64,000 bases of DNA. Origin: Littorina saxatilis (Eukaryota; Mollusca; Gastropoda; Littorinimorpha; Littorinidae). The stretch covers positions 39,469,346 through 39,533,345 of the forward strand of contig NC_090250.1 in the NCBI RefSeq assembly GCF_037325665.1, written 5' to 3'. The notes below the pieces were generated by a model that saw only the letters and a list, made by a program, of their open reading frames with translations, was not told where the DNA came from and ran no database searches. The translations under genes were made by a program, and so were the position numbers. Below are positions 1-12,719 of the stretch, piece by piece (position 1 is the stretch's first letter; each line of letters starts with the position of its first letter).

Positions 1-540
1 ATGGGCGGTGCCTTGCTGTTCCGTAAAGCACCCACCGACAAAACTCGCTTTTCGGTATTTTTTACATAAAGAGAGTATTATCTGACAGCATTTGAAGTGT
101 CATTCTTTAGAATAAATCACGCTGATATTGTTGATTTAAATTGTTACTGTGTCTTGTTAATTTATAGCTTGATAAACAAAAAGGTTCTCTGCCTGAACGT
201 TATAACATATAGAGGGTCACCTAGAATCCGCCCTGATTGGTCAAAAAGCCATATGGGGCACCGAATTGGTAATAAAACTTCATAATGTTACCTGGGACCT
301 AAATGCGAAATAAACCACAAATACGACTTGGCGGTGGGAGGAATTCACACCAGCCAGGCAGCCTGATAGAACAGCCGAACGCCTCGCACAGTGACGAGAA
401 ATATAGCGTCATAAAAAGCATGCTTATCGCATGCGAGACGATTTGCCAGGCTTTGCGCGTTGTGTGTTTGATTTTTTGTGTACCCCATTTTCTACCAAGC
501 GTTGGTTGCTCGGTCGCGACTGCGGTGGTTTAGAGGTCGC
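1..540 (+). repeat. Interspersed repeat C (two abutting segments)
   Basis: Bases 1-275 recur in inverted orientation at about 48208-48493 with roughly 85-90% similarity by eye. The stretch around 270-340 (cttcataatgttacctgggacc and following) recurs at 31351-31435. No coding potential is visible; the short open frames have no family signature. Unclassified dispersed repeat. Confidence 0.6.
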
Positions 541-584
541 GATTTTGTGTTTTGAGTCTTTTCATATTAATTTGTATTTTTGGC

Positions 585-860
585 CTATGCGATGCTAACT
601 TTTGTCTGTCTGTGCGTGCATATATATATGTATGTATGCATGTCTGTGGTAGAAACTTTAACATTTGAAGACGTCACATTATGACGTAAGAGGGTTAGAC
701 GTCACGCGAAGGAATTACTGAAAGTCTCGGTCATTGTTATTTTGAGCGGGCCGAGACTAGTTGGCAGTCGTGTCCCTGTAAGTAGGCTACATGCAGACAG
801 ACAGATCTAGATCTAGTGTCTCGCTTTCTTGCACAGTTTCACCTATGCTTACTGTGTGTG

Positions 861-927
<67 letters not shown>

Positions 928-1694
928 CGGAGTGATTGAGTTTGTGTTACTGTTTGTCGATTTCTTCCGTGAGCCTTGAAGGCTTCGCCTCTTGTTTCTT
1001 ATGGTTTCCTTTGTTTACATATGTTTCAGTCTTTTACCTTCACTTTACATTAAAGAATTTGGTAAAACTACCTGGGGCGTGATAAATGCAAGAATCCGCG
1101 AGCCAGGACAGTAAAAGAACTTCGTGGGCCACCAGTTCACCAGTTATGAAGAGGGTCGGCAGTATATTTTTCACTGTGATCAAATAAAAGAGAAAGGCCA
1201 GTCACCACGCACATCCTCGGCTCGCATGCAATGTATTTATATAGCAAAGGGAATGCCTGTAATTCACACAGAGCAATCACTTGGTCTTAAACGTGCACAA
1301 GACAAAAACTTTCATACTGGGGGAGCGAGCCAGTCTGAAGAGTACTCGGGTCCAGCGCGAGCATTTTTGGCTCACGTAAGTGTAGCCTATGCGATGATAC
1401 ACTTTGTCTGTCTGTGCGTGCGTGCGTGCGTGCGTGTGTGTGTGTGTGTGTGTGATAGAAACTTTAACATTTCCGAGTCTATGGATAAAGCTCGCATAAG
1501 AAGATTACGTCTCGGTCAAAAGTGTTTGACGTGTGTGATAGAAACTATTTGAAGACGTCACATTATGACGTAAGAGGGTTAGACGTCACGCAAAGGAATT
1601 ACTGAAAGTCTCGGTCATTGTTATTGTGAGCGGGCCGAGACTATAGTTGGCAGATCCAGGGTCTCGCTTTCTTGCACAGTTTCACCTAAGATGC

Positions 1695-1739
<45 letters not shown>

Positions 1740-1815
1740 CGGAGTGATTAAGTTTGTGTTACTGTTTGTGGATTTCTTACGTGAGCCTTGAAGGCTTCGC
1801 CTCTTGTTTATTTCG
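585..1815 (+). repeat. Direct repeat pair D with internal TG microsatellites
   Basis: Two copies of a ~400-bp segment lie at about 585-985 and 1385-1815. Both contain the block gaagacgtcacattatgacg, a GGGCCGAGACTA block, a TG microsatellite (855-919 and 1700-1738) and end with gccttgaaggcttcgcctct. Between them, 1314-1372 matches 37878-37932, and 1471-1530 matches 47995-48055 in inverse orientation. This is a composite dispersed repeat with no supported gene. Confidence 0.6.
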
Positions 1816-2140
1816 TTTTAAAAGGTCCTAACGTACTTATTCTTGAAGTTTGAAGTGGAGGTCAAAACTGACTGGGGGGGGGGGGGGGGGGTCAAAATTG
1901 GCTAGCCCAGAATGACCTCCCGGTCAAAACTGACTATGTGTGAAAATGGCCTGTTACACCGGTCAAACTGGGCTGCCTCAAAATAGGCTGCTACACAGGG
2001 CCCTGCTTTGTGTGCTTCGGTGCGCCATCTCGATTTGAGCTTTGTTAGAGAGGTTGGGGTTTTACCTGCATTTGAACGTTTTATTGAGATCGGTTTTGTG
2101 ACGTGTGAACTGATCAGTGAACGTACTGCGTTAATTTGCA
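1816..2140 (-). repeat. Fragment of repeat family E
   Basis: The sequence ttcttgaagtttgaag followed by a G-run and gctagcccagaatgacctcc matches the units of the large palindrome at 13.2-14.6 kb. Bases 1960-2000 match 13213-13250 in inverse orientation. It is a dispersed single piece of that family. Confidence 0.6.
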
Positions 2141-2232
2141 TTTATGGATATTAAAATTGTTTCAAATGCCGTCTTTATTGTTGTTCTTATCGTCATAACT
2201 ATCGTCGGTATTGCCATGTATTTTCGAAATTA

Positions 2233-2235
2233 CTG

Positions 2236-2309
<74 letters not shown>

Positions 2310-2310
2310 T
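2233..2310 (+). repeat. (TAA)n microsatellite
   Basis: About 26 uninterrupted TAA units. The open frame across it (poly-Tyr on the minus strand) is an artefact. Confidence 0.95.
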
Positions 2311-2330
2311 GTCAGTAAGTACTGGTGTCA

Positions 2331-3526
2331 CATGACTGATGTGAACCAGTTGATTGGCTAATGGCGATGCGCTAAAACTGTTAGCGCACTCTTGGAGTGC
2401 GCTAACTTTTCCACAGAGCGTATTCTTCCGCCCTTTGCCTAAGCGAGACTGTGCTCTCATCCTCAGAATTAATTAATGACATGTAGCTTATATTCTCCAC
2501 AATACCAAATGACCATAAATTCCCTGCTTCTCAATTAAAGCAGAAGTGGGGTTTTTTCTGACAGATTGCATGTGCCTGTGCCAGTGCCAGTGATCTAAAA
2601 ATAGAAGCCGCTGTGTTTCATCTAATTTTCGCCGACTTGCATAGATTCTTCTCATATGCCGTGTTAGTGGCATGTAGCTTATCATCCACATTACCAAATG
2701 ATGAGTTAGTATACAATTCCCAGCGGCTAAGAGAAAACACAAGTGTTATTCCGATAACGTACCAGCTAGACCAGTTTGGAAGACTGACTCGATCGACTCT
2801 GTAGCAGACTACACAGAAATACGACTGCATCAGTTCAGTAAATGAATGGTTTCCGAATTATTATTTCAAGGCAAGAACAATCGTAATCGAAAACGTGTAA
2901 GGTTCAGAACGTTCTTACCATATATAAGACTTATTACCAGCCTGCGTCATGCGTGCAGACTCAGTGCAGACTGCAGTGGTTCGATTGCCCAGGTAGCCTA
3001 GCAGTAGCAGACGACATTAACCCCGCTCAGCAAATTAACTTGTTGGGCAAATGTGAACGAAAAAACGATGGGGATATAATACGTGTAGGGTTCAGAGCAT
3101 TTAGTACCAGACTCCCCGATGAGTGAAGATACCACACGAGAAACATGCCACATTTATTATGAAAATGTACTTTCCGTCGACCTTGGCAAGGGGCAAAACT
3201 CTGCACAGTCAATCTGTCGAAACTCGATGAAGGTTTCGAATCGCAAATAACTATGAGCACAGTCCTTTCTCCGAGTTTAAATGAGGTCTCTATGAAAGAT
3301 CATCACTTTTTAGCTTAACGCTACACTGGAATTTACCAACAGAAATTAAAACAAGAGTTTGCGTGTGACGAAAGCACGACACACTTGAGACAGCCCACAC
3401 AAAAGTAGATCCAGTGACACAAACCTGACCACACAGTTACGCCTATCCAAATGCGCGTTGCAAAATGTGCGTTTTGAATCTTCTTTTTTCTCTGGCGGTA
3501 CTGACAATATCGTTATTGAAACAATC
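2331..3526. other. No recognisable gene
   Basis: Only an imperfect ~45-bp direct duplication is visible (2479-2525 and 2669-2722, sharing catgtagcttat and taccaaatga). The short open frames have no domain signature and no convincing splice context. Confidence 0.5.
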
Positions 3527-3653
3527 CCAGTGCACTAAGGGATTTATAGAGCAAATCTCGAAAATAATTATTGAACTCAGCGCTATGCGCTTCGTTCAAT
3601 AATGAATTTTCTCGATTTGCTCTATAAATCCCTTAGTGCACTGGGATGTCTCA
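3527..3653. repeat. Hairpin (foldback) element
   Basis: Two arms of about 50 bp are near-perfect inverted copies. The left arm starts cccagtgcactaaggg and the right arm ends cccttagtgcactggga. They surround a ~19-nt loop (ctcagcgctatgcgcttcg). It lies against the 3' tail of the neighbouring LINE. Probably a short foldback MITE. Confidence 0.75.
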
Positions 3654-3660
3654 ATAACTT

Positions 3661-5460
3661 AAATAATAATGATAATAATAAAAATAATGATAATAATAAT
3701 AAATGAGCATTGATATAGCGCAACATTATAAATTTACAATTATGCTCTTTGCGCTTGACACATTTATAATTAAAACACAGTTATACAAGCATTTACATCT
3801 ACATTCATAGTCAGCAACGTTTAATTAAAAGCATACACCATCAAACATACATTACAAAAGATTCTTCCACTAAGTAATAAAAACATGAATAAAATAGGTA
3901 GTGAAAAACAAGGAAATACCAGCTGAAAACCCTTAATCAAACAGAACATGTTATCAACAATACTGAAAACAGCCCTAGATGTTTGTATATACATTATCAC
4001 ATTATCACTAAAACAACAAATACACTACATGTAGCCTACTGATGGACTGAGAAAACAAAATCAGGGGTTGTATTTCTTGAAGAGGTGCGTTTTAAGTGCT
4101 CGTTTGAATGCTTGGGGTGACTGAGAGTGGCGGATGTGAAAGGGGAGAGAATTCGATTGTGTGGGTGCGCAGAAAGTAAAATTGCGTTGTCCGTATGTTT
4201 TGGTTTTGGTGTGTGGAATGGTGAGGATGCGACAGTCAGAAGAGGCACGGAGTTGTCTTGCTGGAGAATAGACGGTGAGGAGTTCAGAGAAGTAAGCAGG
4301 AGACGAGCCAGAAAAGAAGTTAAAGCAGAGGGTGGACAGTTTGTAGTCAATGCGGGCTTGAATAGGTGACCAGTGCAGTGTGTGAAGAAGTGGTGTTGCG
4401 TGATCTCGTTTTCGTGCTTTGAGAATGAGGCGTGCTGCCGAGTTTTGGACTTTTTGTAGTTTATGCAGGAGGTACAGAGGACAGCCAGAGAGAAGAGAGT
4501 TGCAGTAGTCAAGTTTAGAAAGAACAAAGGCACAGACAAGAGTGTTAGTTGTTTGAGAGGAGAGTGTGTGGCGAATGGTGCTGATCTTACGAAGCTCAAA
4601 ATAAGCTGCTCTATAGACAAAAGATATATATGTTTGTTAAAGGGTCATGTCAGATGAAAGAGTGAATCCAAGGTTTCTAGCTGATGGTGAGAAAAGAATG
4701 TCGGTGTTGCCTATTTGAACAGAAACAGGTTGGGGAGTGGGAAATGTAGTGTTCTTCTTTTTGCACAGTAAGACTTCAGTCTTATCATCATTCAGCTTAA
4801 GTTTGTTATTGACCATCCAAGATTTAACATCAGTGATGCATGTCTGAATGGTCTGGATGGCGGAATGTGTCTCTGCAGGGGGACTGGGTTTATACAGCTG
4901 GGTGTCATCAGCAAAAGACTGATTTAAAACAGAATGGTTTTGAATCAGTGTGGAGATGGGCTTAGTGTACATGATGAAAAGGATGGGACCGAGTACTGAA
5001 CCTTGAGGAACGCCGAAAGAAAGTGGGGCTGGAGCAGACATCTGGCCATCGACAAGCACAGCCTGAGTCCTGCCAATGAGATAGGACTCAAGCCATGCTA
5101 GCGGTGGACCGGAGATGCCGTACAGAGTCTGAAGTCTATGGAGAAGCGTGACATGGTCAATCGTGTCGAACGCTGCAGAAAGGTCATGTAGGGTAAGCAC
5201 TGACACATCACCACCATCCAGAGCAGACAGAATGTCACTGATTACTTTAAGTAGGGCTGTTTCAGTACAGCGAGAAAGGCGATAAGCGGACTGAGAGTGC
5301 GAGATCAAATCATGGGTGTTCAAATATGACAAGAGCTGCTTCAAAACTACCTTTTCAAAAACTTTGGACAAGAATGATAAATTAGATACAGGACGATAGT
5401 TCTTCAAAATATTGACATCAAGACTAGGTTTTTTGAGAAGTGGTTTGACAAGTGCACTTG
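3661..5460 (-). mobile_element. Non-LTR retrotransposon, CR1/L2 group, 5'-truncated
   Basis: On the minus strand the reading frame runs from about 5460 to the final stop at 4061-4063. The N-terminal visible part contains YRPVSNLSFLSKVFEKVV, then DLSAAFDTIDH (RT motif A), GVPQGSVLGPILF (motif B) and FADDTQLY (catalytic motif C). These belong to the reverse transcriptase of CR1/L2-like LINEs. The C-terminal tail ends with the typical FKRALKTHLFKKYN. One in-frame TAA at 4637-4639 interrupts the frame; otherwise it stays open to 4061. The 3' untranslated region ends in GCGCTATATCA and a TTATTATTA-type tail (3661-3705), the usual 3' end of this group. The endonuclease and ORF1 are absent, so this is a dead 5'-truncated copy. 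Its 5' edge lies directly against a TG microsatellite. Confidence 0.9.
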
Positions 5461-5545
5461 AGTATGTGTGTGCGTGTGTATATGTGTGTGTGTGTGTGTG
5501 CGTGTGTGTGTGTGTGTGTGCGTGCGTACGTGCGTGCGTGCGTGC
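5461..5545 (+). repeat. TG/CGTG microsatellite
   Basis: TG repeat changing into CGTG repeat, directly at the 5' edge of the preceding LINE copy. Confidence 0.9.
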
Positions 5546-6030
5546 TAATTTTTCTAAGAAAGCTTTTGATTTCACAAGGGGAAATATTAATGACCATATT
5601 AAAGTGTTACGATAAGAAAGTCTTCTTTTATATTTCGGTCAAATGAACAGAAAGACCTTAACAACCAAACACATTGGGTGAAACGTTTACAGCGGAACCC
5701 ACAATTTAAGACCTCAAAAAATCAACAACAAATATCAGGAAGGAAGAAGTCTTAAAATGGGAGTAAATCTACAGATGTTATGATCAAAAGATCTGAAAAA
5801 TCAAGGTCTTACAAATGGGTAAAGTCTTAAATTGAGAGGTCTCAAAAAGGGAGTTCAACCGTATATAGAAACTTTCGCTTGTTGCGGCTTCTCACAATGA
5901 CCCGAGAGTGCAGGTTGCTTTACTGTTGCAGAGTACAATCACTTCATTTTGACATAACGCATTCATTTTAAGGGCAATTTGGTGTGTTGCACCCACCAAT
6001 AATATAGCCAGGGAAACTCGCAAGAAGAAA
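5546..6030. other. No recognisable gene
   Basis: A-rich sequence with several gtcttaaaa/ggtcttac-like words at 5690-5860 that look like a decayed tandem repeat. No coding signature. Confidence 0.4.
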
Positions 6031-6769
6031 AAAGTCGCGTAAGGCGAAAATACAATATTTAGTCAAGTAGCTGTCGAACTCACAGAATGAAACTGAACGC
6101 AATGCCATTTTACTCGTAGCATCGTCAGGCCACCGCTCATGGCAAAGGCAGTGAAATTGACAAGAAGAGCGGGGTAGTAGTTGCGCTAAGAAGGATAGCA
6201 CGCTTTTCTGTACCTCTCTTTGTTTTAACTTTCTGAGCGTGTTTTTAATCCAAACATATCATATCTATATGTTTTTGGAATCAGGAACCGACAAGGAATA
6301 GGATGAAAGTGTTTTTAAATTGATTTGGACAATTTAATTTTGATAATAATTTTTATATATTTAATTTTCAGAGCTTGTTTTTAATCCGAATATAACATAT
6401 TTATATGTTTTTGGAATCAGCAAATGATGGAGAATAAGATAAACGTAAATTTGGATCGTTTTATAAATTTGTATTTTTTTTTACAATTTTCAGATTTTTA
6501 ATGACCAAAGTCATTAATTAATTTTTAAGCCACCAAGCTGAAATGCAATACCGAACCCCGGGCTTCGTCGAAGATTACTTGACCAAAATTTGAACCAATT
6601 TGGTTGAAAAATGAGGGCGTGACAGTGCCGCCTCAACTTTCACGAAAAGCCGGATATGACGTCATCAAAGACATTTATCAAAAAAATGAAAAAAACGTTC
6701 GGGGATTTCATACCCAGGAACTCTCATGTCAAATTTCATAAAGATCGGTCCAGTAGTTTAGTCTGAATC

Positions 6770-6806
<37 letters not shown>

Positions 6807-6900
6807 GCACGCACACACACACGCACGCACATACACCACGACCCTCGTTTCGATTCCCCCTCGATGTTAAAATATTTAGTCAAAACTTGACTAAATATAA
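6031..6900 (-). repeat. Repeat family A, copy A1
   Basis: About 870 bp. In this orientation it begins gtcgcgtaaggcgaaaatac, ends with an inner hairpin (tatttagtcaa / ttgactaaata), and carries an AC microsatellite near the hairpin end (6775-6830). Six further copies lie in the window. No protein is encoded. The word atttagtcaag also occurs near the other end in inverse orientation, so the ends resemble short inverted repeats. Unclassified, non-autonomous. Confidence 0.85.
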
Positions 6901-7421
6901 AAAGAGTTTCAGAGCACTGAAAACCAACCGTGCCCATTCATCATTGTCTATGCTTTTAGCTGCAGACAGTTCCATCAGCAAACTTTTGCAATCTTTATGT
7001 TTTAGGTTTTTAGCGACACAAGTTTTCTGTCAAGGAAACATTGGTAGAAAGATTCAGGTTTTCTTGTTCTTTTCATTTCTTGTGTAAACTGAAGACAAAG
7101 TGGTCATTAATTAGTCAATGAATCGGGATTGAATTAAGCGTTGTGCCACCGGTTCAACGCAGTTCGATCATCATTTATTGAAGGGAGAGAATTGCGTTAC
7201 CGTGCTGTTATGGGCAATAACTCTTGATAAAAGGCAAACGAGAAAAAAAGGGTGGGTGTGAATGGTGTGGCTGGGAAATGAAAGAAAGATATGTTGGCAA
7301 ACTCTGTTATTACGGAACAATACTGGAGGACACAGCCCGTTACACCTGATATTTTGTTTCTGGAAAATAAATCTCTTTCAGCCGTTCCCTCATTCATTTG
7401 CTCACTTGCACTGTCGAAGAA

Positions 7422-7423
<2 letters not shown>
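6901..7423. other. No recognisable gene
   Basis: Unique-looking sequence between family A copy A1 and the CT microsatellite. No domain-bearing frame or convincing splice sites seen. Confidence 0.4.
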
Positions 7424-7492
<69 letters not shown>

Positions 7493-7635
7493 TGTGTGTG
7501 TGTGTGTGTGTGTGTGTGTTTGTCAATGTGTGTGTATGTGTGAGTGTTTATGTGTGAGTGTGTGTGTGTGTGTATGTGCGTGTGTTTGTGCGTGCGTGCG
7601 TGCGTGCGTGCGCGTGTGTGTGTGTGTGTGTGTGT
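7424..7635 (+). repeat. (CT)n then (TG)n compound microsatellite
   Basis: About 33 CT units (7424-7490) pass into TG/CGTG repeats to 7635. Long poly-LS and poly-CV frames over it are artefacts. Confidence 0.95.
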
Positions 7636-8282
7636 CACGGTGCTATGCATGGTCGTTTGGTCCACTAGTCGTGTTTCCGGTCTATGATAGTCTTGTGTTT
7701 ATAAAGTTGGTGTGTGCATGTCACGCTTTTACCTATAACAACTAGTGGTACCCGTGCTACGCACTTTGTGTGCTGCGCATGCGATGTCATTTTGTTGGTT
7801 ATGTGCTTGTGAAAATGTTGTTTGCACCCCTCCCCCCCCCCCCCCCGCACATTATCCCGCATATAATGAATTATATTCTCTTGGTGAAAAATAAAATGTT
7901 AACCCTTACACCGGTGCAATTCTGTAACACATGTTACATAGCCACTTGTGAATTAACAGAGAGAAAAATAACAAAAAACAGTCATATAGGTTTTCGCATC
8001 AATGGGAGGTAACGGCGGAACTGACCAAAAAGACTGCGCGACCGCACGCGACTATACAAACAAACAAAATAAAATACAGCAGGTATGACGTTTGCATGAA
8101 TCCATGATTACGTCTACATGAACAACAGTGATAAAAGTGCGCATCTCTTCCCAGCCGTGCAGCGCTTTGAAAGTTGGAAGCATTAAAATTTAAACGGGTA
8201 AAAAGCCATCGTGAAGATACGAAAAAAAGTATGACGTCTAAAATACTTAATGATTCAAACGCATAGTATAACATATGTAATT
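7636..8282. other. No recognisable gene; possible family B head
   Basis: The stretch starting actagtggtacccgtgctac at 7740 resembles the head of family B (49053 onward, tagcagttaaacccggcttc). A C-run lies at 7832-7846. Nothing else is recognised. Confidence 0.35.
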
Positions 8283-8583
8283 GACAACAGAAAATATATA
8301 TATACATGGTTCACACACACAATCGAGTGCACACATCCATGCTTATTTAAAGTCATGTACACACACATACATGGCATCATGCAACACACAAATGACACAT
8401 ATGGAATATGGAAAACGTATAATGGACATGAACAACAGAAAATATATACATGGTTCACACACACAATCGAGTGCACACATCCATGCTTATTTAAAGTCAT
8501 GTACACACATACATACATGGCATCAAGCAACACACAATTAAATGACACATATGGAATATGGAAAACGTATAATGGACATGAAC
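8283..8583 (+). repeat. Tandem duplication, unit about 150 bp
   Basis: Two head-to-tail copies (8283-8430 and 8431-8583) share acatggttcacacacacaat, atccatgcttatttaaagtc and ggaatatggaaaacgtataa and differ by only a few bases and small indels. This implies recent duplication. Confidence 0.85.
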
Positions 8584-8700
8584 ATGGCAAGTAATTTACA
8601 CCGTTACCTACTATAAAATTGATGATATATATATACCACTCACTTGCTATTCGCCTAAAAGCTTGCGGTGTGCTGTGACACATATAAGAAACCAGAAGAA

Positions 8701-9557
8701 ACAAGTCGCGTAAGGCGAAAATACAATATTTAGTCAAGTAGCTGTCGAACTCACAGAATGAAACTGAACGCAATGCAACGCAGCAAGACCGTATACTCGT
8801 GGTCCACCGCTCACGGCATAGGCAGTGAAATTGACAAGAAGAGCGGGGTAGTGGTTACGCTATGCTGCATAGCACGCTTTTCTGTACCTCTCTTCGTTTT
8901 AACTTTCTGAGCGTGTTTTTAATCGAAACATATCATATCTATATATTTTTGGAATCAGGAACCGACAAGGAATAAGATGAAAGTGTTTTTAAATTGATTT
9001 CGAAAAAAAAAAATTGATAATAATTTTTATATATTTAATTTTCAGAGCTTGTTTTTAATCCGAATATAACATATTTATATGTTTTTGGAATCAGCAAATG
9101 ATGGAGAATAAGATAAACGTAAATTTGGATCGTTTTATAATTTTTTATTTTTTTTTACAATTTTCAGATTTTTAATGACCAAAGTCATTAATTAATTTTT
9201 AAGCCACCAAGCTGAAATGCAATACCGAACCCCGGGCTTCGTCGAAGAGTACTTGACCAAAATTTCAACCAATTTGGTTGAAAAATGAGGGCGTGACAGT
9301 GCCGCCTCAACTTTCACGAAAAGCCGGATATGACGTCATCAAAGACATTTATCAAAAAAATGAAAAAAACGTTCCGAGATTTCATACCCAGGAACTCTCA
9401 TGTCAAATTTCATAAAGATCGGTCCTGTAGTTTAGTCTGAATCGCTCTACACACACACACACACACACGCACGCACACACATACGCACATACACCACGAC
9501 CCTCGTTTCGATTCCCCCTCGATGTTAAAATATTTAGTCAAAACTTGACTAAATATA
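8701..9557 (-). repeat. Repeat family A, copy A2
   Basis: Same structure and orientation as copy A1: gtcgcgtaaggcg start, tgacgtcat block, AC microsatellite, terminal hairpin. The two are more than 90% similar by eye. Confidence 0.85.
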
Positions 9558-10274
9558 AAAAGGACTTTACTTTGGCGAAAAGAGCATATGCTGCTTATTT
9601 TTGTACATAACTGCTATAACTGTATTTTTTCCGAACACTTACATGTAAAAAACATAGAGATATATCTTACCATTTCACTAAGACAGCCAAAATAACGGTC
9701 AAATTAAAGGGAGATCATGATGACGTACATGTCTATGGTTGCACCGGGGGAAAATATTTAGTCGCTGGAACCTATAAGGTTATACGGCGACTTATCAGGT
9801 GATAATGTTTCGAACTTATCTTTTAAAAATTAAGTAAACAAATCTATGGAATATTTTGGAGTTCCATTAACAGATAAACAGATCTATCTATCTTCTTATT
9901 ATTTTAGGTTCGTCTGGGGTAGAGAAATAAAACACACAGCTAGGTTCGTCTGAGGTGCGGTCGCGTGTTTAGTCGAACCGAAAGTTGAAGAAGAACCAAT
10001 CACAGATCTCTTTCGCCGCGATGTCAAAGTTCAGGTCAAAGTTCACTGTTGTCTGCTCAAATTTGCGAGACAAACCTCTTCAAACTTTGTTCGTGGACAA
10101 AATTGGAAGTCGGGACCTAGCGGAATCGATTTCCTGGGTCACGTTGGCATAGCAACCGAAGGAGAAGGCACAAATCCGCGCGGTTTGGTCACAGGAATCG
10201 AAAAACCACCGAAAACCCTACCAGTATTATATAGTAGATGTTTCATCAGCGAATAAAATCCTCTGATATGTATG
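9558..10274. other. No recognisable gene
   Basis: A short direct repeat taggttcgtctg(g/a)gg lies at 9906 and 9942. Otherwise no coding signature, repeat match or RNA structure was recognised. Confidence 0.4.
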
Positions 10275-10446
10275 CAGGGCCGGACCAAGTTCGTTTGAGG
10301 GGGGGGGGGGGGGGGGGGTTCCAACTGAAGGCAGGGGTCCAAAGTCCACATTTTTTTTTCTCTGAGAGGTACATTGGATGGCCAGGGGGGGGGGGGGGGG
10401 GGGTTCCGGAACCCCATGAACCCCCCCCCCCCCGATCCGGCCCTGG
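10275..10446. mobile_element. Short hAT-like MITE with G/C runs
   Basis: Begins CAGGGCCGGA and ends TCCGGCCCTG, a 10-bp perfect inverted repeat with the CAGGG tip typical of hAT elements. The interior (172 bp in all) holds two long G-runs and a C-run. A target duplication cannot be read because the flank is a TATG/TG repeat. A related right end (tccggccctg) occurs at 29585-29595. Confidence 0.55.
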
Positions 10447-10530
10447 TATGTGTGTGTGTGTGTGTGTGTGTTTGTGTGCGTGTGTGTATGTGTGTGTGTG
10501 TATGTGTGTGTGCCCATTCATGCTTTTGTT

Positions 10531-11420
10531 TATATTTAGTCAAGTTTTGACTAAATATTTTAACATCGAGGGGGAATCGAAACGAGGGTCGTGGTGTATG
10601 TGCGTGTGTGTGTGTGTGTGTGTCTGTCTGTGTGTGCGTGTGTGTAGAGCGATTCAGACTAAACTACTGGACCGATCTTTATGAAATTTGACATGAGAGT
10701 TCCTGGGTATGAAATCCCCGAACGTTTTTTTCATTTTTTTGATATATGTCTTTGATGACGTCATATCCGGCTTTTCGTGAAAGTTGAGGCGGCACTGTCA
10801 CGCCCTCATTTTTCAACCAAATTGGTTCAAATTTTGGTCAAGTAATCTTCGACGAAGCCCGGGGTTCGGTATTGCATTTCAGCTTGGTGGCTTAAAAATT
10901 AATTTATGACTTTGGTCATTAAAAATCTGAAAATTGTAAAAAAAAAATAAAAATTTATAAAATGATCCAAATTTACGTTTATCTTATTCTCCATCATTTG
11001 CTGATTCCAAAAACATATAAATATGTTATATTCGGATTAAAAACAAGCTCTGAAAATTAAATATATAAAAATTATTATCAAAATTAAATTGTCGAAATCA
11101 ATTTAAAAACACTTTCATCTTATTCCTTGTCGGTTCCTGATTCCAAAAACATATAGATATGATAATTATGTTTGGATTAAAAACACGCTCAGAAAGTTAA
11201 AACAAAGAGAGGTGCAGAAAAGCGTGCTATCCTTGTGCTATCCTTCTTAGCGCAACTACTACCCCGCTCTTCTTGTCAATTTCACTGCCTTTGCCATGAG
11301 CGGTGGACTGACGATGCTACGAGTATACGGTCTTGCTGAAAAATGGCATTGCGTTCAGTTTCATTCTGTGAGTTCGACAGCTACTTGACTAAATATTGTA
11401 TTTTCGCCTTACGCGACTTG
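10531..11420 (+). repeat. Repeat family A, copy A3
   Basis: Opposite orientation to A1 and A2: starts with the tatatttagtcaagttttga hairpin and TG microsatellite, ends ttcgccttacgcgacttg. No coding content. Confidence 0.85.
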
Positions 11421-12197
11421 TATTTGTAATTATTTGTGCAAGCAGCTCTGTGTGTGTTGGCACAGGCCTAGGCTTGACAGTGCATACTTTTCACTTCAAG
11501 GCAGGTGGTTTGTGCGAATACACGGTAACAGTTCAATGAACAATCCCACATATATTGACCACACATTTCTTTTTGTAATCAATTATTAATACTTTAGTTT
11601 TGCTTGCCTTCTCAATCAAACAATTTCACGAAAACAAATGCAGGAAAACGGGATGCTGAAGGTTCACTATGGTCTGGGGGGGGGGGGGGGGGGGTCGTTT
11701 TTTTTTGTGCGTGCGTGCAAGGGGGGGGGGGGGGGGGGTAGGCGGAGCGTGGAAGGCGAGACGGGAGGGAAACTCTAGGGCACTGAGAGGGAAACAGGAA
11801 AGAGGGTAGAACCCTGTAAGGAAAAAGGGCGTCAAATTTCAACAGTGCCAGAGCAAACAAAAGGCTGACTGGAGGAGTGGCGATGGTTTATTAGAGTTCA
11901 TAGCGGGGCCAAACTCAGCGAGGCGTGACGGTGCCAGCTTTGTGTGGCTGTCTCTGAATCCTGCAGTCTGCATCAGGCGGCACCGACCTCTGACTGACTA
12001 TTTGGGTTTTACGTTCTCTCAGACCAGTTGGCCAATATTGGAACAGGTATGGTAATACGGCGCTGAAGATTTGGTGTGATACTTTGACTCGAACAAGCCT
12101 GCAGTGGCTGTCTTCTTCGTCCCGTTAGCATTGGGTTTGTCTCGTCAACTCAAAATATCGAGATACGATCATGATACTCAGAGACGAGAGATGATGC
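11421..12197. other. No recognisable gene; two G-runs
   Basis: G-runs of about 17-19 bases lie at 11677-11694 and 11720-11738, separated by a T-run. No coding signature or repeat family was recognised in the rest. Confidence 0.4.
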
Positions 12198-12204
12198 ATG
12201 CGTG

Positions 12205-12340
12205 TCTTCTTGTTTTTCAAGCTCAGAGACTTTCGCTGTGAACTTAGGATCTTTTTCGTGCGCAGTTGTGCACACGGGTGTGCTCGGACACTGAAGAGAG
12301 TCTGCACCAAGTTGAATCCGTCGACCTCTGAGGTGGTGGT
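12205..12340 (-). repeat. SINE-P fragment (degraded)
   Basis: The block containing ggatctttttcgtgcgca, cacacgggtgtgctcggaca and gagagtctgca matches the body of the SINE at 55506-55856. The tRNA-like head is too decayed to read. Confidence 0.65.
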
Positions 12341-12719
12341 AGCGATCAGCTGCACCTACTGTCCGTCTCACCTTGTCATCTGCAATATTGCAATCGGTAT
12401 AGCGCCTATTGGTATTCCAAGCTCTCGTAAGCCGGCTCTCGCAAACTCCAAAGCATGTGGATCGGCATTCTCGCAAAAACTGCAAAGGCCAATGACCGAA
12501 GTTCTCGCGACTTTCAATTCGAAGCATAACAAAGAGCACATCTTGCGGATATCTCGCGAGAGCTGACCAGATACCGAAACGGTCTATTGGTATCATATTG
12601 TCGTGTAAGGTTACCCTCATGGAAATTCGGACTGCTTTCTCACTTTATTGAGAAAGCGAACAGCTATAGATACGTTTGACGCTACAACCCACCCCCCCAC
12701 CCCCCCACCCAACCCCCCT

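Noticed and set aside
6031-6900. Family A as a Helitron
   Set aside because: The end hairpin is suggestive, but no CTRR end, TC start or A^T target rule could be read; left unclassified.
7398-7745. Long poly-LS, poly-CV and poly-HT open frames
   Set aside because: They follow CT and TG/AC microsatellites in all frames; the same happens at 791-979, 10139-10684, 27034-27882, 33402-33900, 41551-42007, 47103-47541 and 60366-60760.
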